From Pseudooceanicola nanhaiensis (GTDB taxonomy: Bacteria > Pseudomonadota > Alphaproteobacteria > Rhodobacterales > Rhodobacteraceae), in contig NZ_JAIUZP010000001.1 in NCBI RefSeq assembly GCF_020171315.1, positions 744,001 to 808,000 of the forward strand: a DNA stretch of 64,000 nucleotides, written 5' to 3'. Below the pieces are notes generated by a model that worked only from the letters and a program-made list of their open reading frames with translations, searched no databases and was not told the DNA's origin. The translations under genes and the position numbers were made by a program. Positions 19,011-28,479 of the stretch are shown piece by piece. Numbering within the stretch: position 1 is the stretch's first letter; each line of letters begins with the position of its first letter.

Positions 19011-19062
19011 CCGCCCCGGGCTTGGGAAAGGCCCGGCAAGGCGCAGCAAGGGACATCGGATC

Positions 19063-19479
19063 ATGAGCTATTCTGCCCCGTTTGATGTGACCGAAGCCCG
19101 GCAGGTATCCCCGACGCGGCGCGCCCGGGGACAGGGCGCTTATGCGGGAGGGCTGGCGGCGGAGGAGACCGTACTGCGAGCGTACCAGCGCGGGGGATCG
19201 CGCCTGCTCGCGCGGCGGTTCCGGGGCCGGGGCGGTGAAATCGACCTTGTCCTGCGCGATGCCTCCGGGCTCGTCTTTGTCGAGGTGAAGCAGGGCCGGG
19301 ATTTCGACCGGGCCGCGAGCCGATTGCGCCCGGCGCAGATGCGGCGCATCGAGGCGGCGGCGCTGGAATACCGCGGCCGCTACCGCGACGCGGATTTCAT
19401 AGACATGCGGATCGATGTTGCCCTCGTGGACGGGCAGGGCGCGGTGCAGATCCTCGAAAACGCCTTCGCTTATTGCTGA
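19063..19479 (+). CDS. YraN family (UPF0102) putative endonuclease
   Basis: This 138-residue member of UPF0102 has a restriction-endonuclease-like fold. GLAAEETVLRAYQRGG and LLARRFRGRGGEIDLVLRD carry the conserved E and E-I-D positions, and GLVFVEVKQGRDFDRAASRL carries the E-V-K motif of PD-(D/E)XK nucleases. The cellular role of the family is unresolved. The ATG at 19063 follows AAGGGA. It lies between rsmI and gshB, the usual family order. A 250-bp gap to gshB contains no visible gene. Confidence 0.85.
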   Translation: MSYSAPFDVTEARQVSPTRRARGQGAYAGGLAAEETVLRAYQRGGSRLLARRFRGRGGEIDLVLRDASGLVFVEVKQGRDFDRAASRLRPAQMRRIEAAALEYRGRYRDADFIDMRIDVALVDGQGAVQILENAFAYC

Positions 19480-19729
19480 GACGCATCTGGCGGCGACGGG
19501 CCGGGTCCGCGAAAGGGTGCGGATCGCAAAACGCTGCAGGGGGCGCCGGGGCCGTTTTACAGGCGGTACAGTCTCTTCTGACCCCTGACCTTCTGCCCTG
19601 CCTCGCGCCGCGCGCCTGTCTCCCGGGCAGGGCCCTCCGCCGGGGCGCCGCTTCTCACCCCGCCCCATTGCACCCCCGGTGCACTTCGGCCAATAGTCTC
19701 TCCGAACCATCCTGACGAGGAGAGTGCGC

Positions 19730-20665
19730 ATGAAAGTCGCCATCCAGATGGACCCGATCGGGCCCATCAACATCGACGCCGACACCACCTTCCGGCTCGC
19801 GGAGGAAGCGCAGGCCCGCGGGCACGAGCTGTTCTACTACACCCCGGACAAGCTGGCCTATGAAGAGGGCAAGATCACCGCGCGCGGCTGGCCGCTGACC
19901 GTGCAGCGGGTGCAGGGCGATCACTTCCGCCTCGGCGAGGAACAGGTCGTGGACCTCTCCACCTTCGACGTGGTCTGGCTGCGGCAGGACCCGCCCTTCG
20001 ACATGTTCTACATCACCACGACGCATCTGCTGGATCGGATCCATCCCAAGACGCTGGTGGTGAACGATCCCTTCTGGGTCCGGAACTACCCCGAGAAGCT
20101 GCTGGTCCTTGACTTCCCGGAGCTGACCCCGCCGACGACCATTGCCCGGGACATCGGCACGATCCGTGCCTTCAAGGAAAAGCACGGCGACATCATCTTG
20201 AAGCCGCTCTACGGCAATGGCGGTGCGGGCGTCTTCCGGCTCACCGAGTCGGATCGCAACCTGTCGTCGCTGCATGAGCTCTTCACCGGCTTCTCGCGTG
20301 AGCCGCTGATCGTGCAGAAATACCTTCCGGCGGTCTCCAAGGGCGACAAGCGCGTGATCCTCGTGGACGGCGAACCCGTCGGCGCGATCAACCGCGTGCC
20401 GGCCGAGGGCGAGACCCGCTCGAACATGCATGTGGGGGGGCGTCCCGAGAAGGTGGCCCTGACCGAGCGCGATCTCGAGATCTGCCGCACCATCGGCCCG
20501 CGGCTGAAGGAAAAGGGCCAGGTCCTCGTCGGCATCGACGTGATCGGCGACTGGCTGACCGAGATCAACGTGACTTCGCCTACCGGCATTCAGGAGCTGG
20601 AGCGCTTCGACGGCACCAATGTCGCGGAGCTGGTCTGGCAGGCGATCGAGGCCAAGCGGGCCTGA
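19730..20665 (+). CDS. gshB: Glutathione synthetase
   Basis: This 311-residue ATP-grasp enzyme joins gamma-glutamylcysteine and glycine. The N-terminus [19 protein letters not shown] is characteristic, followed by [20 protein letters not shown], the ATP-grasp lid [15 protein letters not shown], and the C-terminal [14 protein letters not shown]-type motif (here [17 protein letters not shown]). The ATG at 19730 sits 7 nt after AGGAG and is preferred to the GTG two codons upstream. A strong terminator follows. Confidence 0.96.
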   Translation: MKVAIQMDPIGPINIDADTTFRLAEEAQARGHELFYYTPDKLAYEEGKITARGWPLTVQRVQGDHFRLGEEQVVDLSTFDVVWLRQDPPFDMFYITTTHLLDRIHPKTLVVNDPFWVRNYPEKLLVLDFPELTPPTTIARDIGTIRAFKEKHGDIILKPLYGNGGAGVFRLTESDRNLSSLHELFTGFSREPLIVQKYLPAVSKGDKRVILVDGEPVGAINRVPAEGETRSNMHVGGRPEKVALTERDLEICRTIGPRLKEKGQVLVGIDVIGDWLTEINVTSPTGIQELERFDGTNVAELVWQAIEAKRA

Positions 20666-20721
20666 TCGTTTCGTCAGCGCCGCTTTTCGCAGGTGCTGGC
20701 AAGCTGTTGATAAGATAAGGG

Positions 20722-20746
20722 AAAGGCCGCCTTCGGGTGGCCTTTT
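20722..20746 (+). terminator. Rho-independent terminator after gshB
   Basis: AAAGGCCGCC and GGTGGCCTTT pair around a TTCG tetraloop and run into TTTT. It lies 57 bp after the gshB stop and faces the convergent yifB gene. Confidence 0.85.
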
Positions 20747-20808
20747 CGCTTAATGGGCCTGTGCCTCCGCGCCAGCCATTTCCAGGCACCCCGGCACCCC
20801 GCTCAGGT

Positions 20809-22323
20809 CTATTCCGGGGCCTCCGTCGCCAGCCGGAAGCTGAGCGCTTCGGCGACATGAGGGGCGCGGACATCGGGCTCCTCCGCGAGGTCGGCGATGG
20901 TGCGCGCCACGCGCAGGACGCGGTGATAGCCCCGCGCCGTGAGGCGGAACCGCTCCGACGCGCGCAGGAGCAGGGCCTTGCCCTCGGGATCGGGGGTGGC
21001 GATCTCCTCCAGCACCTGCCCCTCGGCGTCGGCATTCTGGCGCAGTTCCGGGTGGGCGGCGAACCTTTCTGCCTGCCGGGCGCGGGCGGCGGTGACGCGG
21101 GCGGCGACCTCGGCGGAGCCTTCTGCGGCGGGGGGCAGGTCGAGGTCATGAACGGCGACCGGGGGCACCTCGACCCGCAGGTCGAACCGGTCCATCAACG
21201 GGCCGGAGACCTTGCCGAGGTAGTCGCGCCCGCAGTCCGGCACCCGGGCGCAGGCCCGTTCCGGATCGGCCATGTGCCCGCAGCGGCAGGGGTTTGCGGC
21301 GGCTACCAGCAGGAAGCGGCAGGGATAGCGCACGTGGGCGGCGGCACGGCTGACCATGACCTCGCCGGTTTCGACCGGCTGGCGCAGGGTGTCGAGGACC
21401 GCACGCCCGAACTCGGGCAATTCGTCGAGGAAGAGCACCCCGTTGTGGGCGAGCGAGACTTCCCCCGGTTTCGACCCGCGCCCGCCGCCGATGACGGCGG
21501 CCATGGTGGCGGTGTGATGCGGGTTGCGGAACGGGCGCTGGCGGGAGAGGCCTCCTTCGGGCAGTGCGCCGGCGATGGACTGGATCATCGAGGTCTCCAG
21601 GGCCTCCTGCGGGGAGAGGTCGGGCAGCAGGCCGGGCAGCCGGGCGGCGAGCATGGATTTGCCTGAGCCGGGCGGGCCGGAGAGAAAGAGGTGATGGCGT
21701 CCGGCGGCGGTGATCTCCAGCGCGCGCTTGGCCCGTTCCTGCCCCTTCACATCGCGCAGGTCGCGGAAGCTGGCGGGGGCGGTTACCTCGCCCGGGCGGG
21801 CGGCGGGCAGTTCCTGCTGACCGGTGAGGTGACGCACGAGGGCAGGCAGATCGGGCGCGGCGATGATCCGCGTGCCCGCGCTCCATGCCGCCTCGGCGCC
21901 GCAGGCGGCGGGGCAGAGCAGGGCGCGGTCCTCCTCGGCGGCGGCGAGGGCCGCGGGTAGGGCGCCGGGCACCGCGACGAGGGTGCCGTCGAGGGTGAGT
22001 TCGCCAAGCGCTACGTGGGTTTCCAGCATGTCGGGGGGGAGGATGCCGATGGCCGCCAGCAAGGCAAGCGCGATGGGCAGGTCGAAATGGCTGCCCTCCT
22101 TCGGCAACGAGGCGGGCGAGAGGTTCACGGTGATCCGCTTGGTCGGCAGGGCAATCCGCATTGCCTGCAGCGCGGTGCGCACCCGGTCGCGTGCCTCGGA
22201 GACGGCCTTGTCGGGCAGGCCGACGAGGGCAAAGCCCGGCAGCCCCGGCGTCAGGGCGCATTGCACCTCGACCAGCCGGGCCTCGATCCCGTCGAAGGCC
22301 ACGCTGTAGGCCGTCACCGCCAT
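20809..22323 (-). CDS. YifB/ComM family Mg-chelatase-like AAA+ ATPase
   Basis: This 504-residue protein has an N-terminal Lon-protease-like S5 domain (TAYSVAFDGIEARLVEVQ, VGLPDKAVSEARDRVRTAL) and a central AAA+ module with Walker A LFLSGPPGSGKSMLAARL and Walker B GVLFLDELPEFGR. A C-terminal Mg-chelatase domain carries four cysteines in ANPCRCGHMADPERACARVPDC. The homologue ComM is a hexameric branch-migration helicase used in natural transformation in Vibrio and related bacteria; the role here is inferred from homology only. It converges on gshB. Confidence 0.9.
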   Translation of the reverse strand: MAVTAYSVAFDGIEARLVEVQCALTPGLPGFALVGLPDKAVSEARDRVRTALQAMRIALPTKRITVNLSPASLPKEGSHFDLPIALALLAAIGILPPDMLETHVALGELTLDGTLVAVPGALPAALAAAEEDRALLCPAACGAEAAWSAGTRIIAAPDLPALVRHLTGQQELPAARPGEVTAPASFRDLRDVKGQERAKRALEITAAGRHHLFLSGPPGSGKSMLAARLPGLLPDLSPQEALETSMIQSIAGALPEGGLSRQRPFRNPHHTATMAAVIGGGRGSKPGEVSLAHNGVLFLDELPEFGRAVLDTLRQPVETGEVMVSRAAAHVRYPCRFLLVAAANPCRCGHMADPERACARVPDCGRDYLGKVSGPLMDRFDLRVEVPPVAVHDLDLPPAAEGSAEVAARVTAARARQAERFAAHPELRQNADAEGQVLEEIATPDPEGKALLLRASERFRLTARGYHRVLRVARTIADLAEEPDVRAPHVAEALSFRLATEAPE

Positions 22324-22330
22324 TCCGGCG

Positions 22331-22357
22331 CCTCCCCTGCTGTCGGGGCAGGGGAGG
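22331..22357 (-). terminator. Hairpin between the glutathione transferase and yifB
   Basis: The 10-bp arms CCTCCCCTGC and GCAGGGGAGG are perfectly complementary around a 7-nt loop, 30 bp after the transferase stop on the minus strand and just before the yifB start. It lacks a long T-tract and could be a terminator or a 5' structure for yifB. Confidence 0.55.
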
Positions 22358-22386
22358 GCCGAAAAGGTTGGTTAATCGTTAACGCT

Positions 22387-23262
22387 TCAGCCGAGCAAGG
22401 CCATGGTCGCGGGCCATGCGGCGGGGTCGTTCACCGTCTTGTCGCGGCAGGTGGGGTTGCAGAAGCCGATGACCTTGCCGTCGATCTCGGCGAAATCGGT
22501 GACCGGGTCGCCGGAATAGGGGCAGGTCTCGTTGATCGAGGGGCCGCTGCCGACGGCCCGGGCGGGGATCGGCGCGGGCCCGGGCCAGGGGCCGGTGGGC
22601 AGCGGCTTGGCATAGGGCACGGGATCGTAGGTGACGGTCAGGCCGAGCGAGCGCCACTGGCGGAACTTCTCTTCCTCCAGCGTGAGGCGGACATAGGCGG
22701 CGGCCTCCTCGCCCACGGGCAGGGCATAGCCCGCGATCCGCGCCGCGACCGGGGCATAGAAGACATCGGCCAGCGAGTAGCGGCCGAAGAGCCACGGGCC
22801 CTCGGCGCCATATTGACTGCGCGCCAGCGACCAGAGCTCCTGCAGGCGGTCGAGGTCCTTCTGCACGGCCGGGGAGACCTCGAAGCCCTTGTATTGATAG
22901 AGCAACTGGCAGGGGCATTCGTTGCGCAGGGCGGTGAACCCGGCGTGCATCTCGGCCACCAGCCAGCGGGCAAGGGCGCGGGCGGCGGGGTCTTCGGGCC
23001 AGAGACCGGCCTCGGGGTGACGTTCGGCCAGCATCTCGGCCATGGCGAGGGTTTCGCCCAGCACGATGCCCTCGGGGCTGCGCATCACGGGGACGAGGCG
23101 GGCAGGGGCGAGGCCGGCCTCGGCGAGGTCCTGCGCCATGGTGCCGGAGTAGAGGCCGATCATCCGCGAGGTGACGGGCAGGCCGAATTTCACGAACATC
23201 AGCCAGCCCCTGAGGGACCAGCTGGAGAAGGCGCGATCGGCGATGAAAAGCTCGTAGGTCAT
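22387..23262 (-). CDS. Glutathione S-transferase with C-terminal cysteine-containing extension
   Basis: This 291-residue cytosolic protein has a GST thioredoxin-like N-terminal domain (MTYELFIADRAFSSWSLRGW with the SSWS active-site region) and a helical C-terminal domain (RYSLADVFYAPVAARI). After the usual GST end, about 50 further residues carry TCPYSGDPVTDF and VIGFCNPTCRDKTVND, with Cys at 247, 268 and 272. The spacing and sequence resemble a YHS-type metal-binding segment. The start at 23262 has AGGGAG 6 nt upstream. The substrate is unknown; the tail may sense metal or redox state (inference). Confidence 0.83.
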   Translation of the reverse strand: MTYELFIADRAFSSWSLRGWLMFVKFGLPVTSRMIGLYSGTMAQDLAEAGLAPARLVPVMRSPEGIVLGETLAMAEMLAERHPEAGLWPEDPAARALARWLVAEMHAGFTALRNECPCQLLYQYKGFEVSPAVQKDLDRLQELWSLARSQYGAEGPWLFGRYSLADVFYAPVAARIAGYALPVGEEAAAYVRLTLEEEKFRQWRSLGLTVTYDPVPYAKPLPTGPWPGPAPIPARAVGSGPSINETCPYSGDPVTDFAEIDGKVIGFCNPTCRDKTVNDPAAWPATMALLG

Positions 23263-23434
23263 CGGAAACTCCCTGTGGAATGATCCCTGTGGAATATCCG
23301 GAAGGCTAGCTTTTGCTGCAGCGCCGCAAAAGCGGTCTTTCGTGGGGCGTCGCATCACGGAGCGTGATGGATAGGGCGGCGCGCGTCACGGGGACTGCGG
23401 CTGCAGGCCGGGGCCCCTTGTGGCCGATCCCGGG

Positions 23435-24007
23435 TCAGGGGGCGTGATTGATCCGCACCAACTCCCACCCGGCGGAGGTCTGGCGCAATTCGGTCGCCGA
23501 GAGCGGATCGACGCTGTGGCTGATGGCCTCGCGCGCGGGCAGGCCAGTGGCATGGGCGACATGGCACAGGATCGCGCCCATATGGGCGACGATGACGAGA
23601 TCGCCGGGCGTGGCGAGAAGGGCATCGACGGCGCGGCAGACCCGCGCGGTCAGCGCCTGCCAGCTTTCGCCCCCGGGCGGGCAGGCGCTGCCGGGATCGG
23701 TCCAGAAGGCGCGGGACAGGTCGGGGTGGCTTTCCATCAGCTCGCCCGCGCGGCGCATCTCCCAGTCGCCGAAGTGCATTTCCCGCAGGGCGGGATCATG
23801 GGGCAGGCGGGCGCGATCCCCCTGAAGGACATCGGCGGTGGTGACGGCGCGGGTCAGGTCGGAGGAGACGATGCGGGCCTCGCCGGGCAGCCATTGGGAG
23901 AGCCGGGCAATGCGCGCGGTATCCGACAGATCGGCGGGCAGGTCGGTCCAGCCGACCATGCCGCGGGCATGGGTGGGGCCGTGGCGGACCCAGATCAGCC
24001 GTCGCAT
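23435..24007 (-). CDS. Histidine phosphatase family protein, probable alpha-ribazole phosphatase (CobC)
   Basis: This 190-residue member of the phosphoglycerate-mutase/histidine-phosphatase superfamily has the catalytic His loop LIWVRHGPTHARGMVG at the N-terminus, IVSSDLTRAVTTADVL, and the second His in LVIVAHMGAILCHVAHATG. The start overlaps the 3' end of cobU by 13 bases, and this linkage is the main reason to propose removal of phosphate from alpha-ribazole-5'-phosphate in cobalamin lower-ligand synthesis. Other substrates are possible, since the family is broad. Confidence 0.8.
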   Translation of the reverse strand: MRRLIWVRHGPTHARGMVGWTDLPADLSDTARIARLSQWLPGEARIVSSDLTRAVTTADVLQGDRARLPHDPALREMHFGDWEMRRAGELMESHPDLSRAFWTDPGSACPPGGESWQALTARVCRAVDALLATPGDLVIVAHMGAILCHVAHATGLPAREAISHSVDPLSATELRQTSAGWELVRINHAP

Positions 24008-24522
24008 GGCGCCCCCTTCAGCACGCGCGGCAGGCCCACGGTGACCTGAACCACCGTTTCCGCCGCCTGCGCCAGCCGGATGTTGAGCCGCCCCTGTGCC
24101 TCGCGGAAGCGGCGGGCGAGGGCATTGTCCGGCACGATCCCTTGGCCCACCTCGTTGGAGACCACGCAGACCTGCGCCGGGCAGGTGACGAGCGCGTCGA
24201 TCAGCGCGTCTTCCTCGGCGGCCAGATCGTGTTCGGCCAGCATGTGGTTGGTCAGCCAGAGCGTCGCGCAATCCACCAGCACCGCGCGGTCGGCGGGCAG
24301 GGCGCGCAGCGCCGCGGCAAGGTCGAAGGGCGCCTCGCACAGATCCCATGCGGCGCCCCGGCGTTCGGCATGGGCGGAAATCTTCTCGCGCATTTCGTCA
24401 TCCCAGATCTGGGCCGTGGCGATATAAGTCAACGGTTTGCCCGTGTTTTTTATGGCGTTTTCGGCGTAAGCGGACTTGCCCGACGCCGCGCCACCGATCA
24501 CCAGCAGAAAAAAATTGCTCAT
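23995..24522 (-). CDS. cobU: Bifunctional adenosylcobinamide kinase/adenosylcobinamide-phosphate guanylyltransferase
   Basis: This 175-residue enzyme (CobU in Salmonella, CobP in Pseudomonas) activates cobinamide for nucleotide-loop assembly. The P-loop is LLVIGGAASGKSAYAENA; VLVDCATLWLTNHML and VCVVSNEVGQGIVPDNALAR are family signatures. The start is taken at 24522 (MSNFFLL) because homology begins there and a weak GGA lies upstream; an in-frame ATG at 24531 is the alternative. It is divergent from the sigma factor gene over about 100 bp and overlaps the cobC-like gene. Confidence 0.92.
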   Translation of the reverse strand: MSNFFLLVIGGAASGKSAYAENAIKNTGKPLTYIATAQIWDDEMREKISAHAERRGAAWDLCEAPFDLAAALRALPADRAVLVDCATLWLTNHMLAEHDLAAEEDALIDALVTCPAQVCVVSNEVGQGIVPDNALARRFREAQGRLNIRLAQAAETVVQVTVGLPRVLKGAPCDG

Positions 24523-24622
24523 ATTTTCCATTCTTTGGTGAACCAAACCGCCGTCTCGTGCGTTCCGCAGGTGTAGCACAAATCAAAGGGCGCTCCATGC
24601 GTCCAAGACACCGGGGGGTGCC

Positions 24623-25501
24623 ATGCCGCTGGATAATCCGAACGACCTGTCCCTGTCACGCCGTGCCATGAAGGCCGAACTTCTGGATGCGGAGACCGAG
24701 CTGGAACTGGCGCGCGCCTGGAGGGACCGGCGGGACGAAGCGGCATTGCATCGCCTCGTGACCGCCTACATGCGACTGGCCATCTCGATGGCCTCGAAGT
24801 ACCGCCGATATGGTGCCTCGATGAACGACCTGATCCAGGAAGCGGGGCTTGGCCTGATGAAGGCCGCCGACAAGTTCGACCCGGATCGCGGCGTGCGTTT
24901 CTCGACCTACGCCGTGTGGTGGATCAAGGCCTCGATCCAGGACTTTGTGATGCGGAACTGGTCCATGGTGCGGACCGGCTCGACCTCGTCCCAGAAGTCG
25001 CTGTTCTTCAACATGCGACGGGTACAGGCCCGTCTGGAGCGCGAGGCGCAATCGCGCGGTGAAACGCTGGACGGCCACCAGATGCGCCACATGATCGCCA
25101 CCGAAGTGGGCGTGCCGCTGCGCGACGTGGAGATGATGGAGGGCCGCCTGTCAGGCTCTGACTTCTCGCTGAACGCGACCCAGTCGGCCGATGACGAGGG
25201 CCGCGAGTGGATCGAGACGCTGGAAGACGACGGCGTGCAGGCGGCCGAAAGCGTGGCAGAGGATCACGACCGTGGCCTGCTGCGCGGCTGGCTGGCGCAG
25301 GCCATGTCGGACCTCAATCCGCGCGAACAGCTGATCGTGCGCGAACGCAAGCTGCGCGACGATCCCCGCACGCTGGAAAGCCTTGGGACCGAGCTGGGCC
25401 TCAGCAAGGAGCGGGTGCGCCAGCTGGAGGCCGGGGCCTTCAAGAAGATGCGCCGGATGCTGGAACAGAACGGCACCGTGGCGCACGATCTGCTGCACTG
25501 A
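24623..25501 (+). CDS. RNA polymerase sigma-32 family factor (RpoH, possibly RpoHII type)
   Basis: This 292-residue group 3 sigma factor of the RpoH family directs transcription of heat-shock or oxidative-stress genes. Region 2 reads LVTAYMRLAISMASKYRRYG, DLIQEAGLGLMKAADKFD and RFSTYAVWWIKASIQDFVMR. The RpoH box is represented by QKSLFFNMRRVQ near residue 127, and region 4 by TLESLGTELGLSKERVRQLE. Rhodobacterales usually carry two RpoH proteins; the position beside cobalamin genes and the variant box make me lean to the RpoHII (singlet-oxygen/oxidative stress) branch, but that is inference. No RpoE-like promoter is evident in the short upstream gap. Confidence 0.87.
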   Translation: MPLDNPNDLSLSRRAMKAELLDAETELELARAWRDRRDEAALHRLVTAYMRLAISMASKYRRYGASMNDLIQEAGLGLMKAADKFDPDRGVRFSTYAVWWIKASIQDFVMRNWSMVRTGSTSSQKSLFFNMRRVQARLEREAQSRGETLDGHQMRHMIATEVGVPLRDVEMMEGRLSGSDFSLNATQSADDEGREWIETLEDDGVQAAESVAEDHDRGLLRGWLAQAMSDLNPREQLIVRERKLRDDPRTLESLGTELGLSKERVRQLEAGAFKKMRRMLEQNGTVAHDLLH

Positions 25502-25528
25502 TCGCGCGGACATCCCGTCCCGCAGCCG

Positions 25529-25549
25529 AAGGCCCCCTCGGGGGCCTTT
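25529..25549 (+). terminator. Rho-independent terminator after rpoH
   Basis: AAGGCCCC and GGGGCCTT form a perfect stem with a very small loop, followed by TTTGTTGTTT, starting 28 bp after the rpoH stop. Confidence 0.85.
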
Positions 25550-25694
25550 GTTGTTTCTGTCGTCTCCGGGGCAGGGCCGCTGACCCCGCGACGCCCCGCG
25601 CCGGACAAGGCTTGTCGCTTGTCTCTCCCGGGGCTTGCCCCTATCGTCCGCCCGCATCCGGCCCGTTGGGGGGCCGTCGAAAAGGGGGCGAGCC

Positions 25695-26897
25695 TTGCTG
25701 ACATCCAAGCGCATCCTGCTGGTCATCGCGGGCGGTATCGCCGCCTACAAGTCGCTCGACCTGATCCGCCGCCTGCGCGAACGCGGCGCCAGCGTCACGC
25801 CGGTGCTGACCAAGGCGGCAGAGGAGTTCGTGACGCCGCTCTCGGTCTCGGCGCTGGCCGGGGCTAAGGTCTATCGCGATCTCTTCGATCTGACCGACGA
25901 GGCGGAGATGGGGCATATCGAGCTCTCCCGCTCTGCCGACCTGATCCTCGTGGTGCCGGCAACGGCGGACCTGATGGCGCGGATGGCGACCGGGCGGGCG
26001 GATGACCTTGCCTCGACCCTGCTGCTGGCCACCGACACGCCCGTCATGGTGGTGCCCGCCATGAACGTGCGGATGTGGACCCACCCGGCCACGCAGCGCA
26101 ACCTTGCCACGCTGAAGGGCGACGGCATCGCGGTTGTCGGGCCGGTCGAAGGCTCCATGGCCTGCGGCGAGTTTGGCCCCGGCCGGATGAGCGAGGTGCC
26201 CGAGATCCTTGCCGCCGTTGAGGATTTCTTTGCCGAGGGGCCGCTGAAAGGCCGTCGCATCCTCGTCACCTCCGGGCCCACGCATGAGCCGATCGACCCG
26301 GTGCGCTACATTGCCAACCGCTCCTCCGGGGCGCAGGGCACGGCGATTGCCGCGGCCTTGGCCGCGCTGGGCGCAGAGGTGGTCTTTGTCACCGGCCCTG
26401 CCGACGTGCCCTCGCCCGCGGGTGTGCAGGTGGTGAAGGTGCAAAGCGCCCGCGAGATGCTGGAGGCGGTGCAGGCCGCGCTGCCCGTGGAGGCGGCCGT
26501 CTTTGCCGCCGCGGTGGCGGATTGGCGCGTCGCCTCTGCCAGCGGGTCCAAGATCAAGAAACAGCCGGGCGGCGCGCTGCCGGTGCTGGAGTTCGCCGAG
26601 AACCCCGACATCCTCGCCACCGTCAGCCAGATGGGGCCGGGCCGTCCGCCGCTGGTGGTGGGCTTTGCCGCCGAGACCGACGACGTGGTGGTCAATGCCA
26701 CCGCCAAGCGCGCGCGCAAGGGCTGCGACTGGATCGTCGCCAATGACGTGCGCCCCGAGACTGGGATCATGGGCGGTTCCGAGAACGCCGTGATCCTGAT
26801 CACCGACCAAGGGGCCGAGGACTGGCCCCGCATGACCAAGGAGGCGGTGGCCACGCGCCTTGCCGCCCGCATCGCCGAGACGCTGGAGACCGAATGA
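25695..26897 (+). CDS. coaBC: Bifunctional phosphopantothenoylcysteine decarboxylase/phosphopantothenate-cysteine ligase
   Basis: This 400-residue coenzyme A synthesis enzyme has an N-terminal CoaC flavoprotein domain ([71 protein letters not shown] with the catalytic Cys). The C-terminal CoaB domain has [28 protein letters not shown] and KIKKQPGG. No ATG fits the conserved N-terminus, so the TTG at 25695 is taken as start; another TTG at 25635 would add 20 residues without homology. The stop overlaps dut as ATGA. Confidence 0.95.
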   Translation: MLTSKRILLVIAGGIAAYKSLDLIRRLRERGASVTPVLTKAAEEFVTPLSVSALAGAKVYRDLFDLTDEAEMGHIELSRSADLILVVPATADLMARMATGRADDLASTLLLATDTPVMVVPAMNVRMWTHPATQRNLATLKGDGIAVVGPVEGSMACGEFGPGRMSEVPEILAAVEDFFAEGPLKGRRILVTSGPTHEPIDPVRYIANRSSGAQGTAIAAALAALGAEVVFVTGPADVPSPAGVQVVKVQSAREMLEAVQAALPVEAAVFAAAVADWRVASASGSKIKKQPGGALPVLEFAENPDILATVSQMGPGRPPLVVGFAAETDDVVVNATAKRARKGCDWIVANDVRPETGIMGGSENAVILITDQGAEDWPRMTKEAVATRLAARIAETLETE

Positions 26898-27370
26898 CCG
26901 CCCCCATCCCCGTGAAGCTGCAACGCCTGCCCGAGGCCGACGCCACGATCCCGCTGCCCGCCTACGAGACGACCGGCGCCGCGGGCGCCGACCTGCGCGC
27001 CAACCTGGCCGAGGCCGACCGCGCGGCGGGCATCACGCTGGCCCCGGGCGCGCGCGCCCTGATCCCCACCGGCCTGCGGCTGGAGATCCCCGAGGGCTAC
27101 GAGATCCAGATCCGCCCGCGCTCCGGCCTTGCGCTGAAGCACGGGATCACCCTGCCGAACACGCCGGGCACCATCGACAGCGACTATCGCGGCCCCCTCG
27201 GCGTGATCCTGATGAACGCGGGGCAGGAGCCCTTCACTGTCGCCCATGGCGACCGCATCGCGCAGGCCGTGCTGGCCCCCGTGGTGCAGGCGGCCTTCGC
27301 GCTGGTCGACGAGGCCCTGAGCGAGACCGTGCGGGGCGAGGGCGGCTTCGGCTCCACCGGGCGGGGCTGA
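26894..27370 (+). CDS. dut: Deoxyuridine 5'-triphosphate nucleotidohydrolase
   Basis: This 158-residue trimeric dUTPase hydrolyses dUTP to dUMP and pyrophosphate. The five family motifs are present in order: [54 protein letters not shown] and the Gly-rich C-terminal GEGGFGSTG. The coaBC-dut pair is a conserved arrangement in proteobacteria, here with a 4-base overlap. Confidence 0.97.
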   Translation: MTAPIPVKLQRLPEADATIPLPAYETTGAAGADLRANLAEADRAAGITLAPGARALIPTGLRLEIPEGYEIQIRPRSGLALKHGITLPNTPGTIDSDYRGPLGVILMNAGQEPFTVAHGDRIAQAVLAPVVQAAFALVDEALSETVRGEGGFGSTGRG

Positions 27371-27380
27371 GGCAGGGCGG

Positions 27381-28457
27381 ATGGCGCTGATCCTCGGCCT
27401 CTGCGTCCTGCTCTACGCACTGGCGGCGCTGCTGCGCCTGCCGCCCGCGCTGCGGTGGGCGCTGCCGCTGGGGCTCTATGCCGTGACGCTGCTGATCCAT
27501 GTGACCCTTCCCGAAGGCCATGTCCTGCGGGCCGCCACCGGCGGCAGCGCAGTGCCGTGGCTGTTCCTCGGCGCGATTGCCGCCGTGGTGCTGATCTACC
27601 GCGAGGGCCTGCGCCGCCTGCGGGCAAAGGTCGCCGCCAAGGATGCCGCAACCGCCGCCGAGGCGCCCGAGCAGGGCCCGTTCAGCGCCAGCGAGCTGGA
27701 CCGCTATTCCCGCCATATCATCCTGCGTGACATCGGCGGCACCGGGCAGCGCCGCCTGAAGGACGCCCGGGTGCTGGTGATCGGGGCCGGGGGGCTGGGG
27801 GCGCCCGCGCTGCTCTACCTCGCCGCCGCGGGCGTGGGCCGCATCGGGGTGATCGACAACGACGTGGTGGAGGGCACCAACCTGCAACGGCAGGTGATCC
27901 ACCGCGACGCGGACATCGGCACGCCCAAGGCGCTGTCCGCCGCGCGGGCCATGGAGGCGCTGAATCCCTTCATCGAGGTACGCCCCTACAACCGCGCCCT
28001 GACCGAGGAGATCGCCGCCGATCTCTTTGCCGACTATGACCTGATCCTCGACGGGACCGACAATTTCGCGACCCGCTACCTCGCCAACCGCGTGGCGGTG
28101 GCGCAGGGCAAGCCGCTCGTCTCGGGCGCGCTGTCGCAATGGGAGGGCCAGGTCAGCACCTATGACCCCGCCAAGGGCGCGCCCTGCTACCAGTGCATCG
28201 TCCCACAGGAACCGCCCGCCGAACTGGCGCCGGCCTGTGCCATCGCGGGCGTGCTGGGGCCGCTGCCCGGCGTCGTCGGCTCGATGATGGCGGTGGAGAC
28301 GGTCAAGCTGATCACCCGCGCCGGGCAGGACCTGCGCGGCCGGATGATGATCTATGACGCGCTCTGGAACGAGACCCGCCAGATCACCCTCAAGCCACGG
28401 ACGCATTGCCCGGTTTGCGGAACCGGGGGGCTGGCGAAGCACACGACATCACACTAA
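27381..28457 (+). CDS. Membrane-anchored MoeB/ThiF/HesA family adenylyltransferase
   Basis: This 358-residue protein has an unusual N-terminal region of about 90 residues with three hydrophobic segments (LILGLCVLLYALAALLRL, LPLGLYAVTLLIHV, VPWLFLGAIAAVVLIY). It is followed by a complete E1-like adenylyltransferase: ELDRYSRHIILRDIGGTGQR, ATP loop VLVIGAGGLGAPALLYLAAA near residue 135, VIDNDVVEGTNLQRQVIH, DGTDNFATRYLANR, and zinc cysteines in CYQCIVP and HCPVCGTGG. Such enzymes activate the C-terminal Gly-Gly of MoaD or ThiS in molybdopterin or thiamin synthesis; which one cannot be decided here. The segment CIVPQEPPAE is where the catalytic Cys would be expected. Confidence 0.87.
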   Translation: MALILGLCVLLYALAALLRLPPALRWALPLGLYAVTLLIHVTLPEGHVLRAATGGSAVPWLFLGAIAAVVLIYREGLRRLRAKVAAKDAATAAEAPEQGPFSASELDRYSRHIILRDIGGTGQRRLKDARVLVIGAGGLGAPALLYLAAAGVGRIGVIDNDVVEGTNLQRQVIHRDADIGTPKALSAARAMEALNPFIEVRPYNRALTEEIAADLFADYDLILDGTDNFATRYLANRVAVAQGKPLVSGALSQWEGQVSTYDPAKGAPCYQCIVPQEPPAELAPACAIAGVLGPLPGVVGSMMAVETVKLITRAGQDLRGRMMIYDALWNETRQITLKPRTHCPVCGTGGLAKHTTSH

Positions 28458-28479
28458 CTTTTGAGCAAAGGAGCACAGC

